Assembly (NCBI GenBank): GCA_964551645.1
Contig: CAZKDV010000010.1
Span: forward strand, 1-41,001
Length of the DNA: 41,001 bases
Source of the DNA: CAZKDV01 sp964551645
GTDB taxonomy: Bacteria > Bacteroidota > Bacteroidia > Bacteroidales > DTU049
Direction of reading: 5' to 3'
The translations under genes and the position numbers were made by a program. This document shows, piece by piece, positions 1 through 7,651 of the stretch. The notes below the pieces were generated by a model. It did not search any database, was not told the origin of the DNA, and worked only from the letters and a program-made list of their open reading frames with translations. Position 1 is the stretch's first letter. Every line of letters begins with the position of its first letter.

Positions 1-32
1 CTCGGCAGGTCAGATAATTAAATTAAGATAAT

Positions 33-1784
33 TTATAGTTTAATAAATTTTTCTCTCAACACTTTTCCAAAGCCATCTATAATATTGATAAAATAAACTC
101 CTGAATCAATGTTTGAAATATCTAAACCGTGGTTTAATTCGTCTGCATTAACTGTTTTGTGCAAAATAGTTTTTCCGTAAATATCCTGCAACTTAATTAA
201 ATAAGAACTTGAAACATATTGTTGCATTTCGATATTTAAAAAATCTTGTACTGGATTAGGATATATTTTAACTTCATTGTCGTATTCTTCAATATCTGTC
301 ATCCATGAATGATATTTTGCTTCCCATCCGTCAGACATATTCAATTCATCAGTAATAAACCACAAAAACATGCTTCCACCAGAAACAATTATTGGTTGTT
401 CTGGAACTTGATATCCTGATATATCAGCAATTAGCTCTCCATCTTCAGAATCTCCTTGATAAACTAAGATTCTATCAACACCTGTTTCTGTTGCTAATTT
501 GGTAAATTCAAGAACTATATTTTTTGCACCTTCAGGCTTAATAAGCCATTTGCAAGATGTTTCATTCGCATATCTGTTATCACCACTATTGTCAGCAATA
601 GTTCCACTTTCTGCTGTTAGTAATTTGTATTCATCACAATATTGAGTTTCGGTTGCAGTAGGAGGCTCAACGCTAAAAATAGCACCTTGTTCTATTTGAA
701 AACCACCCACTTTATCTAAATAGAAATATCCATTACCAGCACCACCCCAACCGAAGTCAAAATGGAAATGATTGTTTCCTTGAAAGCCATCGCATACAAA
801 AGCATGTCCACCATCTTTTTCGTTATACCCTCTATATAATAATGGTCTTCTCGCTCTTAATTCTTCTTTTAGAATTTCAGCCCAAACATTTTCGGGATAT
901 TTTTCTTTCATTTGATGACTTAAATATGAAGAATATTTAAAATTTTCTGATAAAGAAAACGCTGCATCAACAGTTTGAGAACCTGAACCATCAGTCCCGT
1001 AGTTCATTTTAACAGCAATACCACAATGATGTAAAATTTTCGCAACTTCTTGATTTACACCCGGTTCTGTAAGCGATTCTTCCATAATATCCCAATTGTA
1101 AGTTTGTTCACTAAAATCTACAGACATTGTTCCGTATTTTGAATGAGTATATGATTGAAAGCCGCTACCATGTTCAGGATAAGCATGAAATTTCATAATC
1201 TGCCCCATAGATATAGCAACACAACCAACCCAAACTCTACCACAAGCTTCTTCAGGAGCATTGGCATCTACTGGACAAAGTTCATTGTAAAAACATCCTT
1301 GGTTCCATTTACTATTTAACATAGGAGTAACTGACTGGTAAAGATTTAATGATTTGTTGAAGCCATTAGTAAGATAATAATCCCATTCTTGCATAACTTT
1401 CTCATCAACAGTAGCTTTCTCAACAACAGTTTTTGCAATTTGCTCACTTCTTTGATTTATCCACCAATTTAATGCAGGAGGCATTGATTCAGCATAAAGA
1501 TCGGATTCAAAAGAATAGGCTATAATTGGATAAATACGCTTATCAGCTGCAACTACAATATAACCCGGGGTATGGTTTCTTTCAAAAACATACATAGTAG
1601 GAATGTCATTAAACTTAAGCGTTTGAACTTCATCTGTAAATAAATTAGACTTATTGAAGTTATTGTGTTCTAGTCGTTCTGCATATAAATTCTGTGCAAC
1701 TTTTTTAGCTGTTTGTACATCAACAAACTGAGCAAATAAGTTTATACTATAAAGCAAAACAAACAAAATAAGTAGTTTTTTCAT
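33..1784 (-). CDS. Secreted C10-family (streptopain-like) cysteine peptidase with CUB domain and T9SS sorting domain
   Basis: Predicted exported thiol protease of 583 aa. Residues 1-19 are a clear signal peptide (MKKLLILF...NLFAQ). A prodomain-like stretch is followed by the C10 catalytic region: the Cys lies in VGCVAISMGQIMK (about C188) and the His in GGHAFVCDG (about H327), followed by the FGWGG motif. Residues about 383-495 resemble a CUB domain. The last ~80 residues are a type A T9SS C-terminal domain with KIYPNPV, a DISNIDSGVYFINI-like motif and a basic end, so the product is probably secreted or anchored on the cell surface. The reading frame stays open upstream to 1907, but that extension runs through the tRNA-Leu gene; I therefore use the ATG at 1782-1784, which starts the signal peptide. 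No strong promoter is visible between the gene and the tRNA. Family members include streptopain and interpain; the substrate here is unknown. Confidence 0.9.
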   Translation of the reverse strand: MKKLLILFVLLYSINLFAQFVDVQTAKKVAQNLYAERLEHNNFNKSNLFTDEVQTLKFNDIPTMYVFERNHTPGYIVVAADKRIYPIIAYSFESDLYAESMPPALNWWINQRSEQIAKTVVEKATVDEKVMQEWDYYLTNGFNKSLNLYQSVTPMLNSKWNQGCFYNELCPVDANAPEEACGRVWVGCVAISMGQIMKFHAYPEHGSGFQSYTHSKYGTMSVDFSEQTYNWDIMEESLTEPGVNQEVAKILHHCGIAVKMNYGTDGSGSQTVDAAFSLSENFKYSSYLSHQMKEKYPENVWAEILKEELRARRPLLYRGYNEKDGGHAFVCDGFQGNNHFHFDFGWGGAGNGYFYLDKVGGFQIEQGAIFSVEPPTATETQYCDEYKLLTAESGTIADNSGDNRYANETSCKWLIKPEGAKNIVLEFTKLATETGVDRILVYQGDSEDGELIADISGYQVPEQPIIVSGGSMFLWFITDELNMSDGWEAKYHSWMTDIEEYDNEVKIYPNPVQDFLNIEMQQYVSSSYLIKLQDIYGKTILHKTVNADELNHGLDISNIDSGVYFINIIDGFGKVLREKFIKL

Positions 1785-1850
1785 GTTATTAAAAATTAAT
1801 TGATTATAATAAGTATAGTATTTAGTTGTTAAATGCTTACTCTTTGTTTG

Positions 1851-1934
1851 TGCCCGGAGCCGGGATCGAACCGGCACGAGGTCGCCCTCATTGGTTTTTG
1901 AGACCAACGCGTCTACCTATTCCGCCATCCGGGC
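1851..1934 (-). tRNA. tRNA-Leu (anticodon CAA)
   Basis: The minus strand folds as a class II tRNA. The 7-bp acceptor stem GCCCGGA/TCCGGGC is followed by discriminator A. The anticodon stem TTGGT/ACCAA encloses the loop CTCAAAA, giving anticodon CAA, which reads UUG. A variable arm (GAGG..CCTC) and a T arm with TTCGATC in a GCCGG/CCGGC stem are present. The 3' CCA is not encoded. The gene lies about 66 bp upstream of the C10 peptidase start on the same strand. Confidence 0.96.
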
Positions 1935-1966
1935 AATAATAATATTTTAAGAACTTTTTGGAAGTG

Positions 1967-1974
1967 CAAAGTTA
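1967..1974 (-). promoter_or_regulatory. -7 promoter box (TAACTTTG) of the tRNA-Leu gene
   Basis: The minus strand reads TAACTTTG, matching the Bacteroidota -7 consensus TAnnTTTG, 32 bases ahead of the tRNA 5' end. No convincing -33 TTTG box is seen. Confidence 0.6.
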
Positions 1975-2022
1975 CATTATAATTATAAATTTCTGGTAAA
2001 CTTTTTTACTTTTTTATAAAAA

Positions 2023-3774
2023 TTAATATCCAAACACAAGTACCTTCTTGTTTTGCGTATATAGTGATGTTTGCAAACGCACATAATATATGCCTGATGG
2101 CAAATTTGAAGCATCAAAAAAGAAATTATTACTCCCCTTTTTCAATTGTCCATCAAATAAAGTATTATTTAACCTTCCGTTTACATCATATAATTCGATT
2201 TTACAAGATGTTACTTCTGATGAATTAACTGGAATACAAGTTATTGCACGAGCAGGATTTGGGTAAACTTCAAGAAGCTCAGTATTACAATCAGTTTGAA
2301 ACTCTTCAAGTTCAGCAGTAATCAATACCTGAAAATGCCAATACCCATTTGGGGCGGTAATAGGGCGACTAATACTCTTGCCCGAATTTGCTACTGCCGT
2401 AATATAGTAGAAAACATCTGTTCCTCCGCTTTGTGCAGGGATATTTCCTGTCCAAATATCATTTGAAATATCAATAAGTTGCATATTAACAGTCTTGTAT
2501 TCCTCGACCGTATCGGTACGATAATATAGAGTTGCATACTCAATACCTGAAACATGTTTAATCAGAGCATCAACTTGATACGGGACGGAATTATTATCCG
2601 TATCTTCAAGTTTTTTGTGGCTAATTAACAATGGCTCATAAACTCCAATATTATTAGTTATACAATGTATAGCACCACCCGAACTAATTGGATCGGGCTG
2701 ACAATTTATGGGTACTAATTTGTAACCCAAAAGTGCTTCGGATAGAATGCGATATGCAGTAGTATCATATTTTTCGTAATAAGATGGATAAATAAAAGTT
2801 TTATTTACAAATACGCCATTTGTATAAGTTCGATAATAAGCACCACTTTGAGGCCAAGAGTTTCCTTGTGCGTTGGGAGGCATAGGTATTCTGATAATTT
2901 TATATGGAGCATTATAAACATTTTTGAAGTTTGATAGCAAGTACTGAATATTTGCTTCAATTTGTGGACCATCGGATATGTTAGCAGGATATTGTCCAAC
3001 TAACAAAGTTTCTTCATCAAGAAGTTTCATGTGCATATCTATATGGTGAATACCGTCATAAGGAAGGGTTTCAAATTTGATATAACTATCTGTGCCAAAA
3101 AACTGTTTCATTAATAAATCTATTTGAGAAACAGAAAGATGTGAATTTTCCTCAACAATCAACTTTGATGATATTGCTGTTCCAAGTCCGTCAAACATTA
3201 AGTTGCCACCTGTTGCAATTAATAAATACGGATTTGCTTCCATCTCATAAATAGGGACATTTAACAATTTTGAATGATTTTTAGGAATATTATCATCATT
3301 TTGTCTTGGTCTATTATACTTCCAATCAATAAGATACATAGAATCAACATCATTTTTATATACTGTGTATGAGCCATAATCACGTATCCAAGCTGTATCG
3401 GTATTAACAATATTAAAGACAATGTTTGAAGTAATCGGAATATTTTTATTTGTGAGATAATTCTTAATGCTATTTACCTCCGAAGATTTACAATTAATAA
3501 TCACCTGACACTCTTGTTGTGCATATCGTACTATTTCGGCAAGTTGAGCATTATACGAACGCCAAGTTATTGAAATTGCTTGCACTTCTTCCCATTCCCC
3601 CATCGCTCTGACGGCACTCAATGGCGCTTGCGTAGTTGCTTTACTATTTAAAAGCGATTGATATAGTAATGTCCATTCTAATTCTTCTTGAGTTGTCTTC
3701 CATATTGGCAAATCTTGACAAATAGCTGAAAGAGAATAAGTTAAAATAAATAGTAAAAAAGAATAAAACTTCAT
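2023..3774 (-). CDS. Secreted Porphyromonas-type peptidylarginine deiminase homologue with T9SS sorting domain
   Basis: Predicted exported guanidino-group-modifying enzyme of 583 aa (agmatine deiminase/PPAD superfamily). The start MKFYSFLL is chosen because it opens a signal peptide ending near AICQ; 14 codons upstream are discarded. Catalytic motifs of the family are all present: WIRDYG (D132), HHIDMHMK (H244 and D246) and SGGAIHCIT (Cys371). NRPR (R155, R157) sits where P. gingivalis PPAD has the two substrate-carboxylate-binding arginines (R152 and R154, from memory). After the catalytic domain come an Ig-like region (about 390-490) and a T9SS domain with EVYPNPA and NLPSGIYYVRL. This signal peptide - deiminase - Ig - CTD order is that of PPAD rather than of cytosolic agmatine deiminase. 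Activity on protein arginine is inferred. It has its own well-formed promoter and is divergent from the remnant at 3830. Confidence 0.85.
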   Translation of the reverse strand: MKFYSFLLFILTYSLSAICQDLPIWKTTQEELEWTLLYQSLLNSKATTQAPLSAVRAMGEWEEVQAISITWRSYNAQLAEIVRYAQQECQVIINCKSSEVNSIKNYLTNKNIPITSNIVFNIVNTDTAWIRDYGSYTVYKNDVDSMYLIDWKYNRPRQNDDNIPKNHSKLLNVPIYEMEANPYLLIATGGNLMFDGLGTAISSKLIVEENSHLSVSQIDLLMKQFFGTDSYIKFETLPYDGIHHIDMHMKLLDEETLLVGQYPANISDGPQIEANIQYLLSNFKNVYNAPYKIIRIPMPPNAQGNSWPQSGAYYRTYTNGVFVNKTFIYPSYYEKYDTTAYRILSEALLGYKLVPINCQPDPISSGGAIHCITNNIGVYEPLLISHKKLEDTDNNSVPYQVDALIKHVSGIEYATLYYRTDTVEEYKTVNMQLIDISNDIWTGNIPAQSGGTDVFYYITAVANSGKSISRPITAPNGYWHFQVLITAELEEFQTDCNTELLEVYPNPARAITCIPVNSSEVTSCKIELYDVNGRLNNTLFDGQLKKGSNNFFFDASNLPSGIYYVRLQTSLYTQNKKVLVFGY

Positions 3775-3790
3775 TAAACTAATATTTCTA

Positions 3791-3822
3791 CAAAAATATG
3801 TAATTTTATAAATCATTTCAAG
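3791..3822 (-). promoter_or_regulatory. Bacteroidota-type promoter of the deiminase gene (-33 CTTG, -7 TATTTTTG)
   Basis: On the minus strand, TATTTTTG (3791-3798) matches TAnnTTTG, and CTTG (3819-3822) lies 20 bases upstream, the usual spacing for the -33 element. The ATG is 16 bases downstream of the -7 box, so the leader is very short. This is the only promoter in the window where I find both elements. Confidence 0.6.
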
Positions 3823-3829
3823 TTATACA

Positions 3830-4084
3830 ATGAAAAAATTCATTTTAAGTGCACTTGACATTGTTGCTGCATTATTTTAATATTCACAAATTACTAATAC
3901 TCAAATACTTACAAAATAAAATAGTTTTACAATTAAAATCCTAAGTCCTAATGAAATTTGTATTTTACAAAGCACAAATACTGACTTGATTCAAATTGAC
4001 ATAAGCAAATTACCTTCAGACATGTATTTTATTCATATTGAGACAAATACATTGAACAAAACAGAAAAAATCATTATTTATTAA
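3830..4084 (+). pseudogene. Decayed remnant of a short T9SS-exported protein
   Basis: A single frame starting at ATG 3830 reads MKKFILSALDIVAALF, TAA (3878-3880), YSQ..., a second TAA (3917-3919), then 54 open codons ending IDISKLPSDMYFIHIET...KIIIY and a final TAA (4082-4084). The start looks like a signal peptide whose Leu/Ser codon before YSQ became TAA. The end looks like a T9SS sorting domain (compare the ISNIDSGVYFINI motif of the peptidase at 33). Signal peptide and sorting domain being in one frame, with almost nothing between them and two stops, suggests internal deletion plus nonsense mutations. It occupies the only stretch over 300 bases (3775-4093) lacking an intact gene. The alternative is chance, but the tail matches the domain pattern too well for that. 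Confidence 0.6.
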
Positions 4085-4093
4085 ATGATGGTT

Positions 4094-4504
4094 TTATTTG
4101 CAAAATTTAGTGTCGTCTTTGAGATTAGTTGCACCCAAACTTTCAGCTTTAAGAAAATCTTCGCACCGCTTATCTTTGTTTCCTAAATAAAACCATGATC
4201 TCCCTCGATTAATGTATGCATCAACAAAATATTCGTCAAGTTCTATTGCAATATCATACATTTCAATTGCTTGTTCATATTGTTTATGAGTTGCATATAT
4301 ATTACCTCTAAGATAAGATGCCATTGGATTATCTTTATCAATTTGTTCGCATTTATCTAATTCTTTTAATGCAGCTTCGTAATTTGAAAGATGAATATAC
4401 TCATTTGCTTTGAGAATATGCCTATGAATGCGTTCAGTTTTACTATTACAAGTGCATAAAAACAAAGATAATACAACCACACTAAAAGTTAAAAATCGTT
4501 TCAT
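4094..4504 (-). CDS. Small TPR-repeat lipoprotein
   Basis: A 136-aa predicted lipoprotein. The N-terminus is a lipoprotein signal with Cys17 and Cys19 as candidate lipidation sites (LFLCTC). Residues about 28-130 form roughly three tetratricopeptide-like helix pairs, with TPR-style spacing of A/G/Y residues (NYEAALKELDKCEQI, QYEQAIEMYDIAIEL, and a last one with RGRSWFYLG). Such proteins act as protein-protein scaffolds in the periplasm; no specific partner can be named. It follows the phosphohexomutase gene by 21 bases on the same strand and is probably its operon partner. Confidence 0.75.
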   Translation of the reverse strand: MKRFLTFSVVVLSLFLCTCNSKTERIHRHILKANEYIHLSNYEAALKELDKCEQIDKDNPMASYLRGNIYATHKQYEQAIEMYDIAIELDEYFVDAYINRGRSWFYLGNKDKRCEDFLKAESLGATNLKDDTKFCK

Positions 4505-4525
4505 TTTATAATTATTTTTTAAACA

Positions 4526-5869
4526 TTAACTATATTTAGAAATCATTGCTTTTAGTTCATTTGTTTTTTCTTGCAACAACTCATCTGTTCGGGCTTCAAC
4601 AAGTAGTCGCAAATAAGGTTCTGTATTTGATTTCCGAATATTAAACCACCAATTGTCAAATTCCATTCTGTATCCATCAAAATCCATTATTTTTGCTGGT
4701 CTCAGTTCAATATAATGTTTTGCAATATGCTCAATTGCTGCATCTTTTTGTTGAATTTTAAAATTGATTTCTCCTGAATTCTTCCAAGTAATTATTTTAT
4801 TAAATACTTGCGAAACTGTTAATCCTTCTTTTTTGAACTTGCTTAATATTTTCAAAATCAGCAAACATGCAAGCATTGCAGAATCAGAATAATTAAAATC
4901 TTTAAAATAATAATGACCTGCTAATTCGCCTCCATAAATTCCATCAATTTGTTTGAGCTTATTTGCTGCATACGCTCTGCCTACCCTCCAAGTAAACATT
5001 GTAGCTCCCATAGGTTCAAGATATTCACTCACCGATTTTGAAGAACGAATATCCTGTATCACAAAAACATTTTCTGGTTTAGTTTCAAAAAAATAATGAC
5101 CAAGCAATGCGATAAAATAATCAGGTTGTATAAATTGTCCTCGTTCATCGACAAACATTACCCTATCGGCATCTCCGTCAAAGATTATCCCCAAATCAGC
5201 CGAATGTTTTAACACAGACTGTTGAAGATCAACAATATTTTTTGGATTAAGCGGATTAGGAGCGTGGTTAGGAAATGTTCCGTCTAATTCATCAAAAAGA
5301 TAATTAACATTTGGGTTCTGCAAAAGTTCTTTAATTAAAAGTGCCGACATTCCATTTGAACAATCAACGCATAAAGACAGATTTGAAAAATCACTTTGAT
5401 ATTTAGATAAAAACTCTAAATACTTGCTTTTTAACTCCAAACTATGCACATTACCCTTCTTTGCTTGAAGTTTCTCTATGGGCAATTTTATTTTTGCTTC
5501 AAGTTCTTTCAAGCCATTATCATATCCTATCGGAACAACATTTTTTCCTGAAATTTTCAGACCATTATATTCTTTATCATTATGAGATGCTGTTATCATT
5601 ACAGAAGCATGAAAGTTAAAGTTGCCTGTTCCCCAATAAATCATAGGAGTTGTTGTTAAACCTGCGTCATAAACATCAGCACCAGCATCTGTTATCCCTT
5701 CACAAAGTGCTTGAAAAATTTCATCAGAAGAAATTCGCACATCTCTACCTATTAACACTTTATCTGCTTTAAGCAATTCGGGTAAATAACGACCAATTGA
5801 ATAAACATCTTGCCTGTTGAAATCAACATCATAAATTCCGCGAATATCGTAAGCGTGAAAAGCACCCAT
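4526..5869 (-). CDS. manB: Phosphomannomutase/phosphoglucomutase (alpha-D-phosphohexomutase)
   Basis: A 447-aa cytosolic phosphohexomutase interconverting hexose 6-phosphates and 1-phosphates, supplying GDP-mannose or UDP-glucose precursors. The four diagnostic loops are present in order: the phosphoserine loop TASHN (S95), the Mg-binding loop DGDADR (D231, D233, D235), the sugar-specificity loop GGELAGH (313-319) and the C-terminal phosphate loop RKSNTEP (412-418). GEMSG/GELSG-type loops of this dual-specificity class resemble the one seen here; the exact preference between mannose and glucose cannot be read from sequence. A -7 box lies directly upstream, divergent from the NlpC/P60 gene. 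Confidence 0.92.
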   Translation of the reverse strand: MGAFHAYDIRGIYDVDFNRQDVYSIGRYLPELLKADKVLIGRDVRISSDEIFQALCEGITDAGADVYDAGLTTTPMIYWGTGNFNFHASVMITASHNDKEYNGLKISGKNVVPIGYDNGLKELEAKIKLPIEKLQAKKGNVHSLELKSKYLEFLSKYQSDFSNLSLCVDCSNGMSALLIKELLQNPNVNYLFDELDGTFPNHAPNPLNPKNIVDLQQSVLKHSADLGIIFDGDADRVMFVDERGQFIQPDYFIALLGHYFFETKPENVFVIQDIRSSKSVSEYLEPMGATMFTWRVGRAYAANKLKQIDGIYGGELAGHYYFKDFNYSDSAMLACLLILKILSKFKKEGLTVSQVFNKIITWKNSGEINFKIQQKDAAIEHIAKHYIELRPAKIMDFDGYRMEFDNWWFNIRKSNTEPYLRLLVEARTDELLQEKTNELKAMISKYS

Positions 5870-5881
5870 ATTTTTTTTCTA

Positions 5882-5889
5882 CAAAATTA
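5882..5889 (-). promoter_or_regulatory. -7 promoter box (TAATTTTG) of the phosphohexomutase gene
   Basis: The minus strand reads TAATTTTG, matching TAnnTTTG, 12 bases upstream of the start codon. No clear -33 box is seen. Confidence 0.5.
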
Positions 5890-5983
5890 CATTAAAATCT
5901 TCAATCACTTAAAACTGCATATAGTCTATTATTCAAAATTGATTGTGAATTTACTGTTTAGCCTGCATTTTGATAATTTGATG

Positions 5984-5991
5984 TAATTTTG
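5984..5991 (+). promoter_or_regulatory. -7 promoter box (TAATTTTG) of the NlpC/P60 - EamA unit
   Basis: TAATTTTG matches the Bacteroidota -7 consensus and ends 17 bases before the ATG at 6009. No clear -33 box is seen. Confidence 0.5.
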
Positions 5992-6008
5992 TTTTCTTTT
6001 TATTAAAA

Positions 6009-6692
6009 ATGCAAAGATATTTAGTTATTAGTTTTATTATTGGGTTATTGTTTTTCTCATCATGCCATATTGCTGAACATGTCAAAGAAGCACAAAAGAG
6101 AACATCAGCAGAAAAACAAACTCAACAAAAGCCAATAGATAGACAAGAAAAAATTAAAATAGAAACCGAACCAAGTAAAACTCAAAAACAAGATGCACAA
6201 GCTAAAAACACTACGCAAACTCTAAATTCTCCTACAAAACAAGATACAAATAATACTTCAAAAACTGAGGTTTCACTTTATAAAAATTACGAAAAAAAAT
6301 GGGAAATAAATCTCACCGGGAAAGAAGATTTAAATTTACTAGAAGAAATGAATGCATGGTATGGAACTCCATATAAATACGGGGGAAAAACAAAAGAAGG
6401 AACAGATTGTAGTGGAATGACAATAGGAATATATAAAGCAGTGTATGATATTGACTTAACTCGTAGTTCGTACGATATGTGGAAGCAATCAGAAGCTGTA
6501 GAAATTGAAGACCTTAAAGATGGAGACCTTGTTTTTTTTAAAATTAATTATGTAAGCATTTCGCATGTTGGCATATATATAAGCAATGGAAATTTCATTC
6601 ATTCTTCAACCTCTAAAGGAGTGATTATCAGCAATCTTGAAGAAGATTATTACAAAAAACGCTTTTGTATTGGAGGTCGCATAAATAAATAA
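6009..6692 (+). CDS. NlpC/P60-family lipoprotein peptidase
   Basis: A 227-aa predicted lipoprotein of the NlpC/P60 class, cysteine peptidases that cut peptidoglycan stem peptides. The signal sequence ends with lipobox FFSSC (C19). Residues about 24-95 are a low-complexity, charged Q/K/T-rich linker. The catalytic domain runs from about 107 to the end: nucleophile in GTDCSG (C134), His in ISHVGIYI (H186) and the third polar residue in FIHSS (H198), so the triad is complete. It is followed after 3 bases by an EamA transporter, probably in one transcript. Likely site is the inner face of the outer membrane. Confidence 0.9.
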   Translation: MQRYLVISFIIGLLFFSSCHIAEHVKEAQKRTSAEKQTQQKPIDRQEKIKIETEPSKTQKQDAQAKNTTQTLNSPTKQDTNNTSKTEVSLYKNYEKKWEINLTGKEDLNLLEEMNAWYGTPYKYGGKTKEGTDCSGMTIGIYKAVYDIDLTRSSYDMWKQSEAVEIEDLKDGDLVFFKINYVSISHVGIYISNGNFIHSSTSKGVIISNLEEDYYKKRFCIGGRINK

Positions 6693-6695
6693 AAT

Positions 6696-7571
6696 ATGAA
6701 TAAAACTCAAAAAGCTCATATTTCACTCATTATTTCAGGTTTATTATTTGGGGCAAATTATTGGATTGCTAAGTTTGCCCTTGCTACATTTCACCCATAT
6801 TTTATTGTAGCGTATAGAATTGCTATTGCTACGGCAATATTTTGGATAATTGATGCTTTTAAGAAAAACAAACACAAATTATCTGCAAAAGAAATGATCA
6901 TATTATTTATTGCTGGACTTTTAGGTGTAACTATCAATCAAGCAATGTTTTTTGCAGGATTGAAATATAGTACTCCGGTTGAAACAAGTTTACTACACAC
7001 TCTAAGTCCTATTTTAGTTGCCGTGTTAGCCGTAATCGTAATTAAAGAAAAGGTATCAAGAACAAAAATGATAGGGATCTCACTTGGATTTATCGGTTGT
7101 TTAATAATAATATTAACAGGAAAAGAAATATCATTTGGCAATACTCATTTTGTTGGCAATATGTTAATTGTCGCCAATATTATTGCATATAGCATTTATT
7201 TAGTGATAGTTAAACCCTTTATGTCTAAATATAACTCATTGTTTGTATTAAAATATATTTTCTTATTCGGATTAATCTCTTTTCTACCTATTGGAGCGTT
7301 ATATCCAAAGGAAATAATCTATTTTACAGCCGACATGTACGCATGGCTATCTTTAATTTATGTTGTTTTGGGAACTACTGTAATTACCTACTTTCTCACT
7401 ATATATTCAATGCACAAACTTCAAGCAACAACTGTCGGTTTTTACACATATTTGCAACCATTTATTGTTGCTGGCATAGGATATGTAACAGGCAAAGAAA
7501 GCATAACACTAATGTCTGGAATTGCAGCTTTGCTTTTGTTTGTAGGTATATGGTTAGTAGTCAAAGAATAA
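6696..7571 (+). CDS. EamA-family (DMT superfamily) transporter
   Basis: A 291-aa polytopic membrane protein with about ten hydrophobic segments arranged as two five-helix halves, the typical size and layout of EamA/RhaT drug-metabolite transporters. The first EamA half has the common GANYWIAKFAL and TSLLHTLSPILVAVLAV-like pattern, and the second repeat contains GTTVITYFLTIYSM. The substrate cannot be inferred. The ATG is 3 bases after the stop of the NlpC/P60 gene. Confidence 0.88.
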   Translation: MNKTQKAHISLIISGLLFGANYWIAKFALATFHPYFIVAYRIAIATAIFWIIDAFKKNKHKLSAKEMIILFIAGLLGVTINQAMFFAGLKYSTPVETSLLHTLSPILVAVLAVIVIKEKVSRTKMIGISLGFIGCLIIILTGKEISFGNTHFVGNMLIVANIIAYSIYLVIVKPFMSKYNSLFVLKYIFLFGLISFLPIGALYPKEIIYFTADMYAWLSLIYVVLGTTVITYFLTIYSMHKLQATTVGFYTYLQPFIVAGIGYVTGKESITLMSGIAALLLFVGIWLVVKE

Positions 7572-7651
7572 TGACACCAAACATATTATGTTTCAGTTAT
7601 TGAATTTTTAACAATTGATATTATTCTAAATATACTATTGCAATCCCATTT

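Noticed and set aside
1785..1907. Upstream extension of the C10 peptidase frame by 41 codons
   Set aside because: It runs through the tRNA-Leu gene, and the signal peptide begins at the internal Met at 1784.
7572..7651. Terminator between the convergent EamA and pepD genes
   Set aside because: No stable stem with a T run could be seen in the 80-base gap.
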